Program-made: the position numbers and the translations under genes
DNA from: a virus
Length of the DNA: 56,885 nt
Strand: one strand, 5' to 3'
Virus record (IMG/VR): IMGVR_UViG_3300049053_000087
Span: 1-56,885 of that record
Notes under the pieces: generated by a model
What the model was told of the DNA's origin: nothing
The model's database searches: none
What the model saw: only the letters and a program-made list of their open reading frames with translations
In this document: positions 23,998 to 31,758 of the stretch, one piece after another
Layout: each line of letters opens with the position of its first letter
Numbering within the stretch: the first letter of the stretch is position 1

Positions 23998-24849
23998 TTA
24001 TATCTTTTTGTTTTCAACTGCCCAATTAAAGATTGCTTCCGGTTCGCAAAATTGGCAGCCTTTATATTGCCCGCTTTCAATATCGGCCGGTGCCGCCCAT
24101 GCGTTCATCATAAGGTTGAGGTGTTTCGGATAAAACATAGTGACAGGGCAAGAAACTGTCGGTGCCAGAATACCCAGGCCAGAAGGGAAGGAGAAGAAGT
24201 ACTTCAGTATTTTCATAATCTCAATTACCACACCGAGTGGTTGCCCGATAGTATTAACGTAAGGGATACCTTCTTTTTCAAGCAGCTTCACAAGATTCCC
24301 GCCGAGATCGAGATCCCACTCGGCACCTATAATTACGAACTTATAACCCGAGTTATGCCGGTATACCATTTGGGCAAGCTCGAGCCACTTATGTTCGTTC
24401 CAGAAACCCCATGCCCGGGAAGTGTTGTATGAACTGCCATACAGTCCTATAAACTCGCGACCTGAACAATCAAGGATTTTATTCATTGCCTGGAAGTTGA
24501 ATTGTTCAGTGTCCCAATTTATACGGAAAGATGTATCCAGGTCGGGGAAGAAAAATTCAATCCGCTTTCCAGCTTCCAGATGTTTATTGGCGCTTAAATA
24601 AAAGTTGTCAGATTTGATATCCCGGAAGCTTTTCTTCTTAAACTGAACATTGTTTTTTTCAACAAAGTCGGTTCGCATTTTAACGTACCTGGTTTCAGCG
24701 GCTACCGATGGTAACAGGTCGAAAATTTGTTTACCCCGTTGCGGCTTGCCATCCGGCATTTCGAAAATAAATTGCTCGTTTGCATTTACCAGCTTTTGCA
24801 ACAGCCATATATTATCCCCGATGCCCGGGCATACTTTAATCGTTCTCAT
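23998..24849 (-). CDS. GT9-like glycosyltransferase
   Basis: 283 aa. The N-terminus RTIKVCPGIGDNIWLLQKLV is the G-x-G-D-x-x-x-x-x-x-x-x-L start of the GT9 fold. The second domain begins near FIGLYGSSYNTSRAW, with YKFVIIGAEWDLDLGGNLVK, INTIGQPL-type and the donor-site region FFSFPSGLGILAPTVSCPVT, in which the S-G-x-G/A-x-x-x-x-x-x-x-C-P pattern of heptosyltransferases is clear. It is paralogous in plan to the other GT9-like gene but sequence identity is low. Expected role: adding a sugar to an envelope polysaccharide. Confidence 0.68.
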   Translation of the reverse strand: MRTIKVCPGIGDNIWLLQKLVNANEQFIFEMPDGKPQRGKQIFDLLPSVAAETRYVKMRTDFVEKNNVQFKKKSFRDIKSDNFYLSANKHLEAGKRIEFFFPDLDTSFRINWDTEQFNFQAMNKILDCSGREFIGLYGSSYNTSRAWGFWNEHKWLELAQMVYRHNSGYKFVIIGAEWDLDLGGNLVKLLEKEGIPYVNTIGQPLGVVIEIMKILKYFFSFPSGLGILAPTVSCPVTMFYPKHLNLMMNAWAAPADIESGQYKGCQFCEPEAIFNWAVENKKI

Positions 24850-25534
24850 AATTTGATTTGTTTGGGAATAAAAGATTAAGCACCAGCTCCATATCTTTAT
24901 TTAGGCCGCGATCATCCAACGAGAAGTATGTCCGACCTTTAATCATATCGCCGATTGTATTAAATGGCAACGCAATTTTAATTTTCAAATCAGGGTAATG
25001 GTCACCGGTAATACCATTGTAACTGCAATAGATGGATTTTATAGCATACCCCCAGGCAATGTTCCAGGGCAAACCGGCAATAGCCCGAACGAGCTTTTCC
25101 TTTTCGAATACCATCCCACCATGGCCATAGTTGAATCCGGTACCTCCTAACTTATGGTAAGTATTGACCAATGTATTACGGTAAGTCTGGTGAGGGCTGA
25201 ATATTTTAATTGATTCTTCCAGTGTGGCGCAGTAATTATAATTGACCTGATATGGTTGAAGAAGAAATTCGTCATCAGAAATCCATGCGAAGGAATCACT
25301 GACCCGCTTATCCTCGCAGGCGGCCAATATCGCATTACATATATTACGTTGCTTGTGGTGCCGTTCCGGAGACTCTGTGAATGTAATGTGGAATACGTTC
25401 CGAAGAAAGCGCGGGCAGTCTCCGATGATGAATATATTTTCCAACTCAGGGAAGAACATTTGAATTCCCCGCAACGCATAACGCAGCTCAATGCCGTCGT
25501 TAACGCTGTTTTTGTAAGGAATTACTATATCCAT
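24836..25534 (-). CDS. Stealth-like sugar-phosphotransferase / glycosyltransferase
   Basis: 232 aa. MDIVIPYKNSVNDGIELRYA and LRGIQMFFPELENIFIIGDC parallel conserved regions 1 and 2 of Stealth proteins (D-I-V-x-P-Y ... E-L-R-Y-S-L-R-S-I ... I-Y-I-V-T-D), and FAWISDDEFLLQ is the DD-x-F-L acidic motif. Stealth proteins are capsule hexose-1-phosphate transferases. The rest (GHGGMVFEKEKL, IYCSYNGITGDHYPD) fits a GT-A-like core with a His. It is the first gene of the - strand operon and starts beside the late-region operator pair. Confidence 0.68.
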   Translation of the reverse strand: MDIVIPYKNSVNDGIELRYALRGIQMFFPELENIFIIGDCPRFLRNVFHITFTESPERHHKQRNICNAILAACEDKRVSDSFAWISDDEFLLQPYQVNYNYCATLEESIKIFSPHQTYRNTLVNTYHKLGGTGFNYGHGGMVFEKEKLVRAIAGLPWNIAWGYAIKSIYCSYNGITGDHYPDLKIKIALPFNTIGDMIKGRTYFSLDDRGLNKDMELVLNLLFPNKSNYEND

Positions 25535-25546
25535 AACGTGATAATA

Positions 25547-25587
25547 GCTTTATTTAAGCGAAAATAGCTTGTTTTGAGCTAAATTTG
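25547..25587. promoter_or_regulatory. operator pair A plus -7 box (terminase / glycan operon divergent region)
   Basis: GCTTTATTTAAGC (25547-25559) and GCTTGTTTTGAGC (25567-25579) are two 13-bp dyads (GCTy-N5-rAGC) with a 20-bp pitch. TAAATTTG (25580-25587), matching the Bacteroidota -7 box, abuts the second dyad and lies 17 bp before the terminase small subunit ATG. The gap separates divergent transcription units, so one protein bound here could control both. Confidence 0.6.
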
Positions 25588-25604
25588 TGCATAATAACCT
25601 CAAT

Positions 25605-26108
25605 ATGCCAGCTCCAAAGGGCAATAAATATGCAATAGGTAATAAAGGCGGTCGCCCACCAGTGTTTAAAAACCCCAAACATCTTTCGAAAAAGGTTGAT
25701 GAATACTTCGATTACATACTGGGAGAATTTCATATCGTAGGTAAGAAAAAGGTTTTTGATCGAGAACCAGAGCCTGCAACAATAATGGGATTAGTGCTAT
25801 ATCTTGGATTCAATGGAAGGCAATCGTTGGATGATTACGCAGAAAAGAATGAAGAGTATTCAGACGTTATAAAAAGAGCCCGGGCGAGAGTGCAGTATGA
25901 GTACGAAAAGAGGCTCAGTGAGCCGAAGCCTACCGGGTCGATATTCGCCTTGAAAAATATGGGATGGTCCGATAACCGAGGTATAGAACTTACCGGAGAT
26001 CCTGATAAACCCGTTGAAGTGCGAACTCAAACGAATGTGGATTACAATAAGCTCTCAAATGAGGTCTTGGAAGCCATAGCAAAGGCACGAAAACCATCGA
26101 ATGAGTGA
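25605..26108 (+). CDS. terS: terminase small subunit
   Basis: 167 aa from ATG 25605; an upstream GTG (25587) in frame overlaps the -7 box and is rejected. The N-terminus PAPKGNKYAIGNKGGRPPVF is the hallmark of phage small terminase (DNA-packaging gp3-like) proteins, followed by a DNA-binding helical region and FALKNMGWSDNRGIELTG, the conserved K-N-x-x-G-W/Y block. It recognises packaging sites on phage DNA and hands them to the large subunit, whose gene overlaps by 8 nt. Confidence 0.85.
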   Translation: MPAPKGNKYAIGNKGGRPPVFKNPKHLSKKVDEYFDYILGEFHIVGKKKVFDREPEPATIMGLVLYLGFNGRQSLDDYAEKNEEYSDVIKRARARVQYEYEKRLSEPKPTGSIFALKNMGWSDNRGIELTGDPDKPVEVRTQTNVDYNKLSNEVLEAIAKARKPSNE

Positions 26109-27573
26109 TAATGATCCTATCATATTGGACGGTGACAAGGCTTCTGCTGTGCTATGTAAACGCAAATTTTCATGGTTCGTCCGGGAGTTCTGGGAAATAA
26201 TTATCGAAGAAGAATTGGAGTGGGCGCCACACATGGATGTGTTATGTGACGAAATTCAGGCCGTTTACGAACGTGTAATTGCCCGCCAGCCAAAGCTATA
26301 CGATATCATTATTAACATCCCACCAGGTACATCAAAGTCGACCATCGTTACGATAATGGCGCCAGTGTGGAGTTGGACGATAGACGATTCCTTACGCCAT
26401 ATTACCGCCAGTTATTCGATGGACCTATCGACTGAACATGCTGTGAAAAGCCGTGATATCATGCGTTCAGCAAAGTACAGGCGATATTTCCCGCATGTTA
26501 AAATCAAGCCAGACGAGGATAATAAAACCAATTACAAAACAACTAAGAACGGCCAGCGATTCGTTACATCAGTTACTGGTACCGTTACCGGCGTACATGC
26601 GCATATAATTACAGTAGATGATCCGCTAAATCCAAAACAGGCTGCCAGCGAAGCGGAGCTGGCAGAGGCTAACAGGTTCTTTGATCAGACTATTACAACC
26701 CGCAAAGTTGATAAGCGTGTTACCCCACTCATTCTGATCATGCAACGGCTGGCGCAGAAAGATCCATCCGGCCACCTGCTGGAAAAAAAGAAAACCGGCA
26801 TACGCCATATTTGTTTACCTGCTACGGTTGACGGAAAAGTATCACCTGAAGAATATAAAGCTATTTACCAGAACGGATACCTGGATTACAATCGCCTGGG
26901 GCCATCTATATGTGAGGAAATGAAGGTTGACTTGGGAGCCGCGGGGTATGCCGGGCAGTTTGATCAAACACCGGTACCAGCTGGTGGCCTTATCTGGAAA
27001 AAATGGTTCATTGAGGTGCCGGAAGAGGATTGGCCGGATAGGAGTAAAGGCACCGACTATGGAACGGACTGGGACCTTGCGTATACAAAAGATGATGAGA
27101 ATGCGGCTACCGCATATGTCGATTCCTTCAGGTTTAATAACCGCATATTCATTGATGACTTTGATTGGAAATGGCTGGAAATGCCGGAACTGATAAAGTG
27201 GATGAAGACTAAAAACCCGCCTTATTATATTGAGGCCAAAGCATCGGGAAAGAGTGCGAAGCAAATTTTATCTAAACAGGGAATAGTTGCGATAGAAGTC
27301 CCGGTAAAGGGCGGCTCCGATAAAGTAGCCCGGGCACGCATGGCCACGCCGATAGCTGAATCAGGGATTGTTTATATACGCAAAAGCATGGCGGACCGGC
27401 TGTATAACGATGCTAGGCAGGGCATTTTGTTTTTTCCAAAAGGACAGTTTAAAGACCTGGCCGATGCCCTGGCCCAATGTCTACAGCGCCACAGTGTTGT
27501 TGGCTTTAAATACCACTCGGAGGATCAGTATGAGAAGGAGGAAGAGGATATTTTGGGGCAGCTGGGGTATTAG
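26101..27573 (+). CDS. terL: terminase large subunit
   Basis: 490 aa, usual size. The ATPase half has a Walker A-like IINIPPGTSKSTIV, Walker B IITVDDPLN (DD) and coupling-motif region; the C-terminal half has nuclease acidic residues in GTDYGTDWDLAYTKDDENAA and the later DDFDW and D-A-L-A-Q-C segments. It pumps DNA into the prohead and cuts it. The gene ends in TAG, proof that amber is an ordinary stop here. Its last 68 nt overlap a - strand HicB-like gene. Confidence 0.95.
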   Translation: MSDNDPIILDGDKASAVLCKRKFSWFVREFWEIIIEEELEWAPHMDVLCDEIQAVYERVIARQPKLYDIIINIPPGTSKSTIVTIMAPVWSWTIDDSLRHITASYSMDLSTEHAVKSRDIMRSAKYRRYFPHVKIKPDEDNKTNYKTTKNGQRFVTSVTGTVTGVHAHIITVDDPLNPKQAASEAELAEANRFFDQTITTRKVDKRVTPLILIMQRLAQKDPSGHLLEKKKTGIRHICLPATVDGKVSPEEYKAIYQNGYLDYNRLGPSICEEMKVDLGAAGYAGQFDQTPVPAGGLIWKKWFIEVPEEDWPDRSKGTDYGTDWDLAYTKDDENAATAYVDSFRFNNRIFIDDFDWKWLEMPELIKWMKTKNPPYYIEAKASGKSAKQILSKQGIVAIEVPVKGGSDKVARARMATPIAESGIVYIRKSMADRLYNDARQGILFFPKGQFKDLADALAQCLQRHSVVGFKYHSEDQYEKEEEDILGQLGY

Positions 27574-27769
27574 GTTCCTTTCCTAATTGTTTACACGTTT
27601 CTATGTAATCATCAACCGCTTCCTGAAATGCTGCTTCCAGCTCTTTTTCGGATGTGCCCTCAAAGTTTACAAGGTCATTGATGCCGACGATCTTTCCATA
27701 GTACACCTCATCTACCGCGCTATATTCTATAGATGCAGTAAAGCCTTTGTAAATTAATTCTTTATTCAT
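27506..27769 (-). CDS. HicB-like antitoxin, C-terminally truncated
   Basis: 87 aa. The N-terminal ~63 residues fit HicB: YKGFTASIEYSAVDEVYYGK, INDLVNFEGTSEKELEAAFQ, EAVDDYIETCKQLGKEPN. After that the usual C-terminal RHH/HTH DNA-binding part is replaced by a proline-rich stretch (TPAAPKYPLPPSHTDPPSGI) that is read antisense to the terminase large subunit over 68 nt. No hicA toxin is adjacent. It is either an orphan regulator or anti-toxin relic cut off by recombination next to terL. Confidence 0.75.
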   Translation of the reverse strand: MNKELIYKGFTASIEYSAVDEVYYGKIVGINDLVNFEGTSEKELEAAFQEAVDDYIETCKQLGKEPNTPAAPKYPLPPSHTDPPSGI

Positions 27770-27775
27770 CTGGTC

Positions 27776-27988
27776 TTAAATTTTACCCGCAATTTTGCGC
27801 CATTCATCAAATGAGGGTGACTTTTTATAATTCATTATAACTACGCCATCAGTAATTGAGATATTAAAATACTCCGTCACATTTTCCCCCTTCAGGTTTA
27901 TAACTGATGCCCGGTCAACTCCATTATGATAAACCGTGAAAGGTGATTTACTACTAACAGGCTCTTCGCAGCCGTTCGTTCTTTCCAT
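27776..27988 (-). CDS. hypothetical protein
   Basis: 70 aa, not recognised (SPFTVYHNGVDRASVINLKG, then a beta segment and KSPSFDEWRKIAGKI helix). Lies 6 nt upstream of the HicB-like gene on the same strand and 2 nt from the next one, so the three probably share a transcript. Confidence 0.5.
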   Translation of the reverse strand: MERTNGCEEPVSSKSPFTVYHNGVDRASVINLKGENVTEYFNISITDGVVIMNYKKSPSFDEWRKIAGKI

Positions 27989-27990
27989 AA

Positions 27991-28266
27991 TTAATCAATT
28001 GTTATGGGTTCCGCCAATGACAGGGTATTAGCATCAACCGGTATTTCCAATCTCTTAACCACAGCCTTTATGTCTTCAATGCTGACATTATTATCGAGTA
28101 TTGTATGATAAATCATATGGACTTTACCTTGATCCGTAATGATACAATCGGGAAAACCATCCCCCTCATCCGAAATAAAACTAAGGCGCTTAGATACATT
28201 CTCTAAAGTGTCATCTTCAAAAAATTGTGGGCTATGGTACCGGTGATATATCCCATAAACAGGCAT
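27991..28266 (-). CDS. hypothetical protein
   Basis: 91 aa. An alpha/beta pattern (YGIYHRYHSPQFFEDDTLEN, DGFPDCIITDQGKVHMIYHT) ends with VDANTLSLAEPITID. No family recognised. First gene of the small - strand island; its own promoter would lie in the 94-nt gap that also holds the terminator of the next - strand gene. Confidence 0.5.
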   Translation of the reverse strand: MPVYGIYHRYHSPQFFEDDTLENVSKRLSFISDEGDGFPDCIITDQGKVHMIYHTILDNNVSIEDIKAVVKRLEIPVDANTLSLAEPITID

Positions 28267-28292
28267 GATAATATTATTTCACCTAAAGCTAC

Positions 28293-28319
28293 AAAAAAGC
28301 CCTGCATTTCTGCAAGGCT
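28293..28319 (-). terminator. intrinsic terminator on the - strand
   Basis: Read on the - strand: AGCCTTGCA, loop GAAA, TGCAGGGCT (one A-C mismatch), then six T. It ends the 28361-28663 gene before the other three - strand genes, so these form two separate units. Confidence 0.75.
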
Positions 28320-28360
28320 GGTAAACTCTATTCAAAACCGGTACTAAGAAAATAAGTTAA

Positions 28361-28663
28361 TTAACAGGTGACCGCTCGTATGCGGTTACTTTGATTTAGT
28401 AATTGCTCCAAGATAATAGGTGGTGCATTCGCAACGGCTTCCTTCGGCCGGCTGATTGCTTTAACATTTACTTCAGCGGTGATGTGGTTGACAGGCTGAA
28501 CAGCTGGTGGATCAACCTTAATTGGCTGGCTTACCTCAATGGCTACCAGATCATAAGATTTCTTTACCAGTTCTGTCTTTGCCTTGCCATCATCCGCGGC
28601 ATACGAAGCAAATGTCCCACACCCGAAAGCTGCAAAAAGCACTACTGCAATAAATCCTTTCAT
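28361..28663 (-). CDS. small exported protein of unknown function
   Basis: 100 aa with a Sec signal peptide (KGFIAVVLFAAFGCGTFASY, likely cut after SYA) and a Pro/Val-rich mature part (VDPPAVQPVNHITAEVNVKA). A Cys in the signal region does not fit a good lipobox. Not recognised. It carries its own terminator and faces operator pair B, which it shares with the + strand tail module. It could be a moron gene that modifies the host surface; this is inference. Confidence 0.55.
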   Translation of the reverse strand: MKGFIAVVLFAAFGCGTFASYAADDGKAKTELVKKSYDLVAIEVSQPIKVDPPAVQPVNHITAEVNVKAISRPKEAVANAPPIILEQLLNQSNRIRAVTC

Positions 28664-28703
28664 GATGTTGAGTTTCGTGAATAATAGTTAAAGAAGTGAA
28701 AGT

Positions 28704-28744
28704 TATCAAAAAAAGCTATAGAGACTTAAAAAAAGCTAATTTTA
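28704..28744. promoter_or_regulatory. operator pair B
   Basis: TATCAAAAAAAGC (28704-28716, degenerate left half) and ACTTAAAAAAAGC (28724-28736), pitch 20 bp, 7-bp linker. TAATTTTA, a poor -7 box, abuts the second dyad. Divergent gap between the secreted protein and the tail operon. Weaker than pairs A, C and D. Confidence 0.45.
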
Positions 28745-28762
28745 TAACTAAAATATTGACTT

Positions 28763-29518
28763 ATGTCACAACAGTATAAGGCAGTTGCCGAGATCCTTAA
28801 AGGTGCTATGGCATCAATAAACGTAATTCTCGTTGGTTCGGAAGATGAAATGCACCGGGTAAAGCTCACCCAAACACTTCAACGCGAAGCCGATTACATA
28901 TTGCTGGTAACCGGTGCTGGCGATATCACCGATAACGCTGGCCCAGTATTGGGGCCCGCAACCACCATCGGCGGTAAGCCTATCAGTAAGCTACCGCGTA
29001 TAACCGAGCGTGATCTTCGGCCTTCTGATGATGCTGTGTTGAGTTTGAAAGAGCAGGTGGAAGATGCATTACATTACTTTAGCCCTGGTGGTAGTTCCGC
29101 CGGCATCTTGGCAAACATGCCTGATCTGGTAGTTCGTGGTGTGGCAAAGAAAGCGGGGCTAAAAGTAACTAAGGATCAACCAAAGGAACTCACGGTTGAG
29201 TTTATCGATGAGATAAAGGCGGCATTGCTGGAGAAGGGATTAACAAAACATGCTGAGCCTGCTGGTCCTTTGACAGAAGAAGATATTTCATTGGTGGCTG
29301 AGAAGATAGAAGAAGCTACTGAAGAAGTTAACAAGAAAAAAGCGCAGACAGAAGAAGTTGCCACTGATGAGGAAGCGGCTGAATTTGGTAAGAATGCCGC
29401 GAAGGATCTATACGACATGATCAAAGATGTGAAACCAGGTCAGACAGATCAACCAAAGATTGAAGAACCCAAATCCGAAGAATCAAAACCCGACCCCAAA
29501 AAGAAAGCTGGCAAATAA
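28763..29518 (+). CDS. probable virion or tail-module protein
   Basis: 251 aa. A folded N-terminus (QYKAVAEILKGAMASINVIL), a Gly/Pro-rich middle (GPVLGPATTIGGKPISKLPR) and a Glu/Lys-rich coiled tail (ISLVAEKIEEATEEVNKKKA ... PKSEESKPDPKKKAGK). First gene of the tail transcription unit, one base upstream of the tail assembly chaperone. No family recognised; the low-complexity tail recalls structural or scaffold-associated proteins. Confidence 0.5.
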   Translation: MSQQYKAVAEILKGAMASINVILVGSEDEMHRVKLTQTLQREADYILLVTGAGDITDNAGPVLGPATTIGGKPISKLPRITERDLRPSDDAVLSLKEQVEDALHYFSPGGSSAGILANMPDLVVRGVAKKAGLKVTKDQPKELTVEFIDEIKAALLEKGLTKHAEPAGPLTEEDISLVAEKIEEATEEVNKKKAQTEEVATDEEAAEFGKNAAKDLYDMIKDVKPGQTDQPKIEEPKSEESKPDPKKKAGK

Positions 29519-30214
29519 ATGAAGATAAAGATCAACGGGCAAACATACGACCTACCGGCATCGCTGGCTGCCGTCACATTAAACCAGCGGATTGAATTTG
29601 ATAAGGTTCACGGCAAGACGCTGCGGGAGCTGTACAAAAAGATGGAGGAAGAAAAAGATGCGCTGCTTAAGGAAATGGCAGAAACCGATTACCATTTGTC
29701 ACTGGCCTGCCGGTCCCTAAGCTTCTTTGCCGGCATCCCGCTCGAAAGCGTGAACAACACGGCAATCGATGATGTGCTGGCTATCTACCATGTGACAATG
29801 AAAGGGTATGCGGAAGACTCCGACTTCACCAATAAGGAGTTTGTGTTGAAGGAAGAATTCGGATGGAAGGATGCGTTATGGACGATTGCACCACCAGAAC
29901 TGAAGAATGATAGCAAAATGACCTTTGGTGAGTTCATTACTTCAAAGCAGGTTGTTCAAAATATGATGGACCTGGGAGATGAGAAGTGGGGTGCGTTGTT
30001 ACCGTTATGCTGCATCTTCTTTCGGAAGAAGGATGAACCGTTCAATGAAGAATTCGTAACAGAAGGCAATGAGCGGCATGAGCTTATGAAATCACTGCCG
30101 TTGGAATTTGCGCTTCACGTCGCTTTTTTTTTGAACGCTTCACAAACTTTCTGGCTGAATACTTTCCAATATTCTGGGAAAGCCGGGGCCCAGCTGGTGG
30201 CCGATGGGTCATAA
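29519..30214 (+). CDS. tail assembly chaperone, frame 0 product (G-like)
   Basis: 231 aa. Starts KIKINGQTYDLPASLAAVTL, the beginning typical of a tail-assembly chaperone G-type product, with mainly helical sequence after that. Near the 3' end a run of nine T (30124-30132) reads as Phe-Phe-Leu; the alternative -1 frame is open from there for 93 codons past this stop. Chaperones of this type coat the tape measure during tail assembly; the tape measure gene lies about 8 kb downstream rather than adjacent. Confidence 0.7.
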   Translation: MKIKINGQTYDLPASLAAVTLNQRIEFDKVHGKTLRELYKKMEEEKDALLKEMAETDYHLSLACRSLSFFAGIPLESVNNTAIDDVLAIYHVTMKGYAEDSDFTNKEFVLKEEFGWKDALWTIAPPELKNDSKMTFGEFITSKQVVQNMMDLGDEKWGALLPLCCIFFRKKDEPFNEEFVTEGNERHELMKSLPLEFALHVAFFLNASQTFWLNTFQYSGKAGAQLVADGS

Positions 30215-30411
30215 GTCACATGGAACAGTGGGGATGGACCAATTTCCTTAAGGAGATCTCAAAGACCAAAGTATTCGATATGCCCGGTACCGGGATGAAC
30301 AGTATAGAATGTGCGAAGGCATCGAAAGCGTTTGATGTATTGATCTTCGCCAGTGAGGAAAAGCAGTTTAACGAGGCTCAGAATCTCGATTATGAAGCAA
30401 TGAAAAAGTAA
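29519..30411 (+). CDS. tail assembly chaperone, -1 frameshift fusion (GT-like)
   Basis: If ribosomes slip back one base on the T9 run, frame 0 residues up to ...HVAFF continue as FERFTNFLAEYFPIFWESR ... HMEQWGWTNFLKEISKTK to the TAA at 30411, giving ~297 aa. The frame is open without stops from the slip site, and the extension carries the WGW...L pattern common in GT-frame extensions. An ATG at 30220 lies in this frame, but the preceding codons read as protein, which favours frameshift over a separate start. Confidence 0.7.
30124..30132 (+). promoter_or_regulatory. probable -1 ribosomal slippery sequence (T9)
   Basis: Nine consecutive T. Frame 0 reads gct-ttt-ttt-ttg; slipping from T-TTT-TTT to -1 keeps Phe codons and opens the frame downstream. 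This is the expected place within the paired tail chaperone genes of siphoviruses. Confidence 0.7.
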
Positions 30412-30413
30412 AC

Positions 30414-30896
30414 ATGATACCATTTATTCAATCCAAAGTAGTAGTTAAAAACTCCAATGGTGATCAGGTTGTTAATGGGAATTGCTATCCAACGGCAATA
30501 GCCTGTATTTTGGGAATCCCACCTACCGATGTTCCAAATATTGAAACACTTTGGGACGTGGGTGTCAGCTTTGCTTATGAAGTAATGTTTAAATGGCTTC
30601 ATGAAAAAGGCTACAAGCTAAGAGATGTGGCCATGGAATACAGTGTGTTTCATGATGGTTCTGAAAAGATAAAGAACACCAATAATGAATATTATTTATC
30701 AAAGCTTTCCGTAGAACAAAAGGATGGGTTAAGAGCCGAATTAAAAGACAGGTTTTATTTGGTTTCTGGTAAAAGTCCTCGTGGAATATATCATGTATGC
30801 GTTTATCAAAACGGTATCATGGTCCATGATCCGCACCCCACTGGCGAAGGGATTGTTACCGAGGAAATTTTTGAAGTAATTGAAAAACTAAGTTAA
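30414..30896 (+). CDS. cysteine peptidase-like protein
   Basis: 160 aa. NGNCYPTAIACILGIPPTDV holds a Cys24 nucleophile followed by a helix; later IYHVCVYQNGIMVHDPHPTG supplies His (and Asp) in an order typical of papain-like/C39-type folds. The block GKSPRG-x-x-H-x-V...V-H-D-P-H-P is found in many phage-encoded proteins that lack a set function. It is not an obvious endolysin (no signal peptide, no cell-wall binding part) and sits in the tail module two bases after the chaperone. Confidence 0.6.
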   Translation: MIPFIQSKVVVKNSNGDQVVNGNCYPTAIACILGIPPTDVPNIETLWDVGVSFAYEVMFKWLHEKGYKLRDVAMEYSVFHDGSEKIKNTNNEYYLSKLSVEQKDGLRAELKDRFYLVSGKSPRGIYHVCVYQNGIMVHDPHPTGEGIVTEEIFEVIEKLS

Positions 30897-31504
30897 TGGA
30901 TGAACTACAGTTATACGGGAAAGATGGCCTATTCCACAACGTAGTGAATAAGTCTGCTGTTTTCGCCGGCCGTTACGGTGTATTGCCCAAAGGTGGCGGT
31001 GATCTCAATCAAAACAACATCCTGGCAGGTATAGAATTCCCGAAGGCGAAATATCCCGGTGTGTTCTGTTTGCCGCCTGTCTCTCAACTACCTGCAACCG
31101 TACAACAGGCACAATGGGAGTGTTTTACTTTCCGTTTGTTCTTCCTATGTACAACACATAATACCGGTGACAATCAAATAAAGTCACCTGATCCATCAAC
31201 GAACACATCGTTACATACTGTTCCCATGGATTGGAGCGATATGAAAACATTGGCGCTCAACTTTATGAATGCGCTGGAAAAGCTTCAAATGAAAATCATA
31301 AAGGAGTTCCGGCTGAAGCAGAATGAGCCATGGCGAATAGTTCGGTTGTCCAATGTACAAAACGATAACCTGTCCGGTGTAATGCTCCAGTTTCTGGGAG
31401 AGATCGCCACACCGTGTGAATTCAATGATATTCCCTATGACACTGAGACACTAAACGAAATTATTGCCGGCATGGCGCCGCCTCACCAAACACATTTTCA
31501 CTGA
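30896..31504 (+). CDS. hypothetical tail-module protein
   Basis: 202 aa. NAR-free; the C-terminal half has MDWSDMKTLALNFMNALEKL followed by IVRLSNVQNDNLSGVMLQFL, a pattern that occurs in uncharacterised proteins of Bacteroidota phage tail modules near tail terminators. Tail terminator or completion factor is possible but unproven. Starts overlap the peptidase-like stop by 1 nt. Confidence 0.5.
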   Translation: MDELQLYGKDGLFHNVVNKSAVFAGRYGVLPKGGGDLNQNNILAGIEFPKAKYPGVFCLPPVSQLPATVQQAQWECFTFRLFFLCTTHNTGDNQIKSPDPSTNTSLHTVPMDWSDMKTLALNFMNALEKLQMKIIKEFRLKQNEPWRIVRLSNVQNDNLSGVMLQFLGEIATPCEFNDIPYDTETLNEIIAGMAPPHQTHFH

Positions 31505-31758
31505 TGGAAAATAAATCATCATGCACTGTTGCTTTGCCAGAATATACCTATATCGGTTGCGATGGAAAACCGCTTCCTAAAGAATCTGTGAAAGGGACCG
31601 AAACAAACCCGCTCGAACTTTCAGAGTTATCCGATGATCTTAAGCAGAATATAGCTGAGAAGTTTAAAGAGTTAAAAAAGAAGTGGCCCCACATGACACG
31701 CGACCGGTTAATGAGAAAAGCTGGTGAGTTCTATAAGATAAAATTCATTATCGAATGA
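31504..31758 (+). CDS. hypothetical protein
   Basis: 84 aa. Helical C-terminus (LKQNIAEKFKELKKKWPHMT, RDRLMRKAGEFYKIKF). Not recognised. 1-nt and 4-nt overlaps with neighbours place it in the tail operon. Confidence 0.5.
   Translation: MENKSSCTVALPEYTYIGCDGKPLPKESVKGTETNPLELSELSDDLKQNIAEKFKELKKKWPHMTRDRLMRKAGEFYKIKFIIE

Noticed and set aside
22147-25567. + strand frames inside the reverse glycan operon
   Set aside because: They are antisense to well-supported genes and show no family motifs.
28281-28300. Possible fifth operator pair (CCTAAAGC...AAAAAAGC)
   Set aside because: The spacing is 11 bp and the sequence belongs to the - strand terminator and its A tract.
30220-30411. Separate 63-aa gene starting at ATG 30220
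   Set aside because: The same frame is open upstream to the T9 run and reads as protein, so a frameshift product explains it better.
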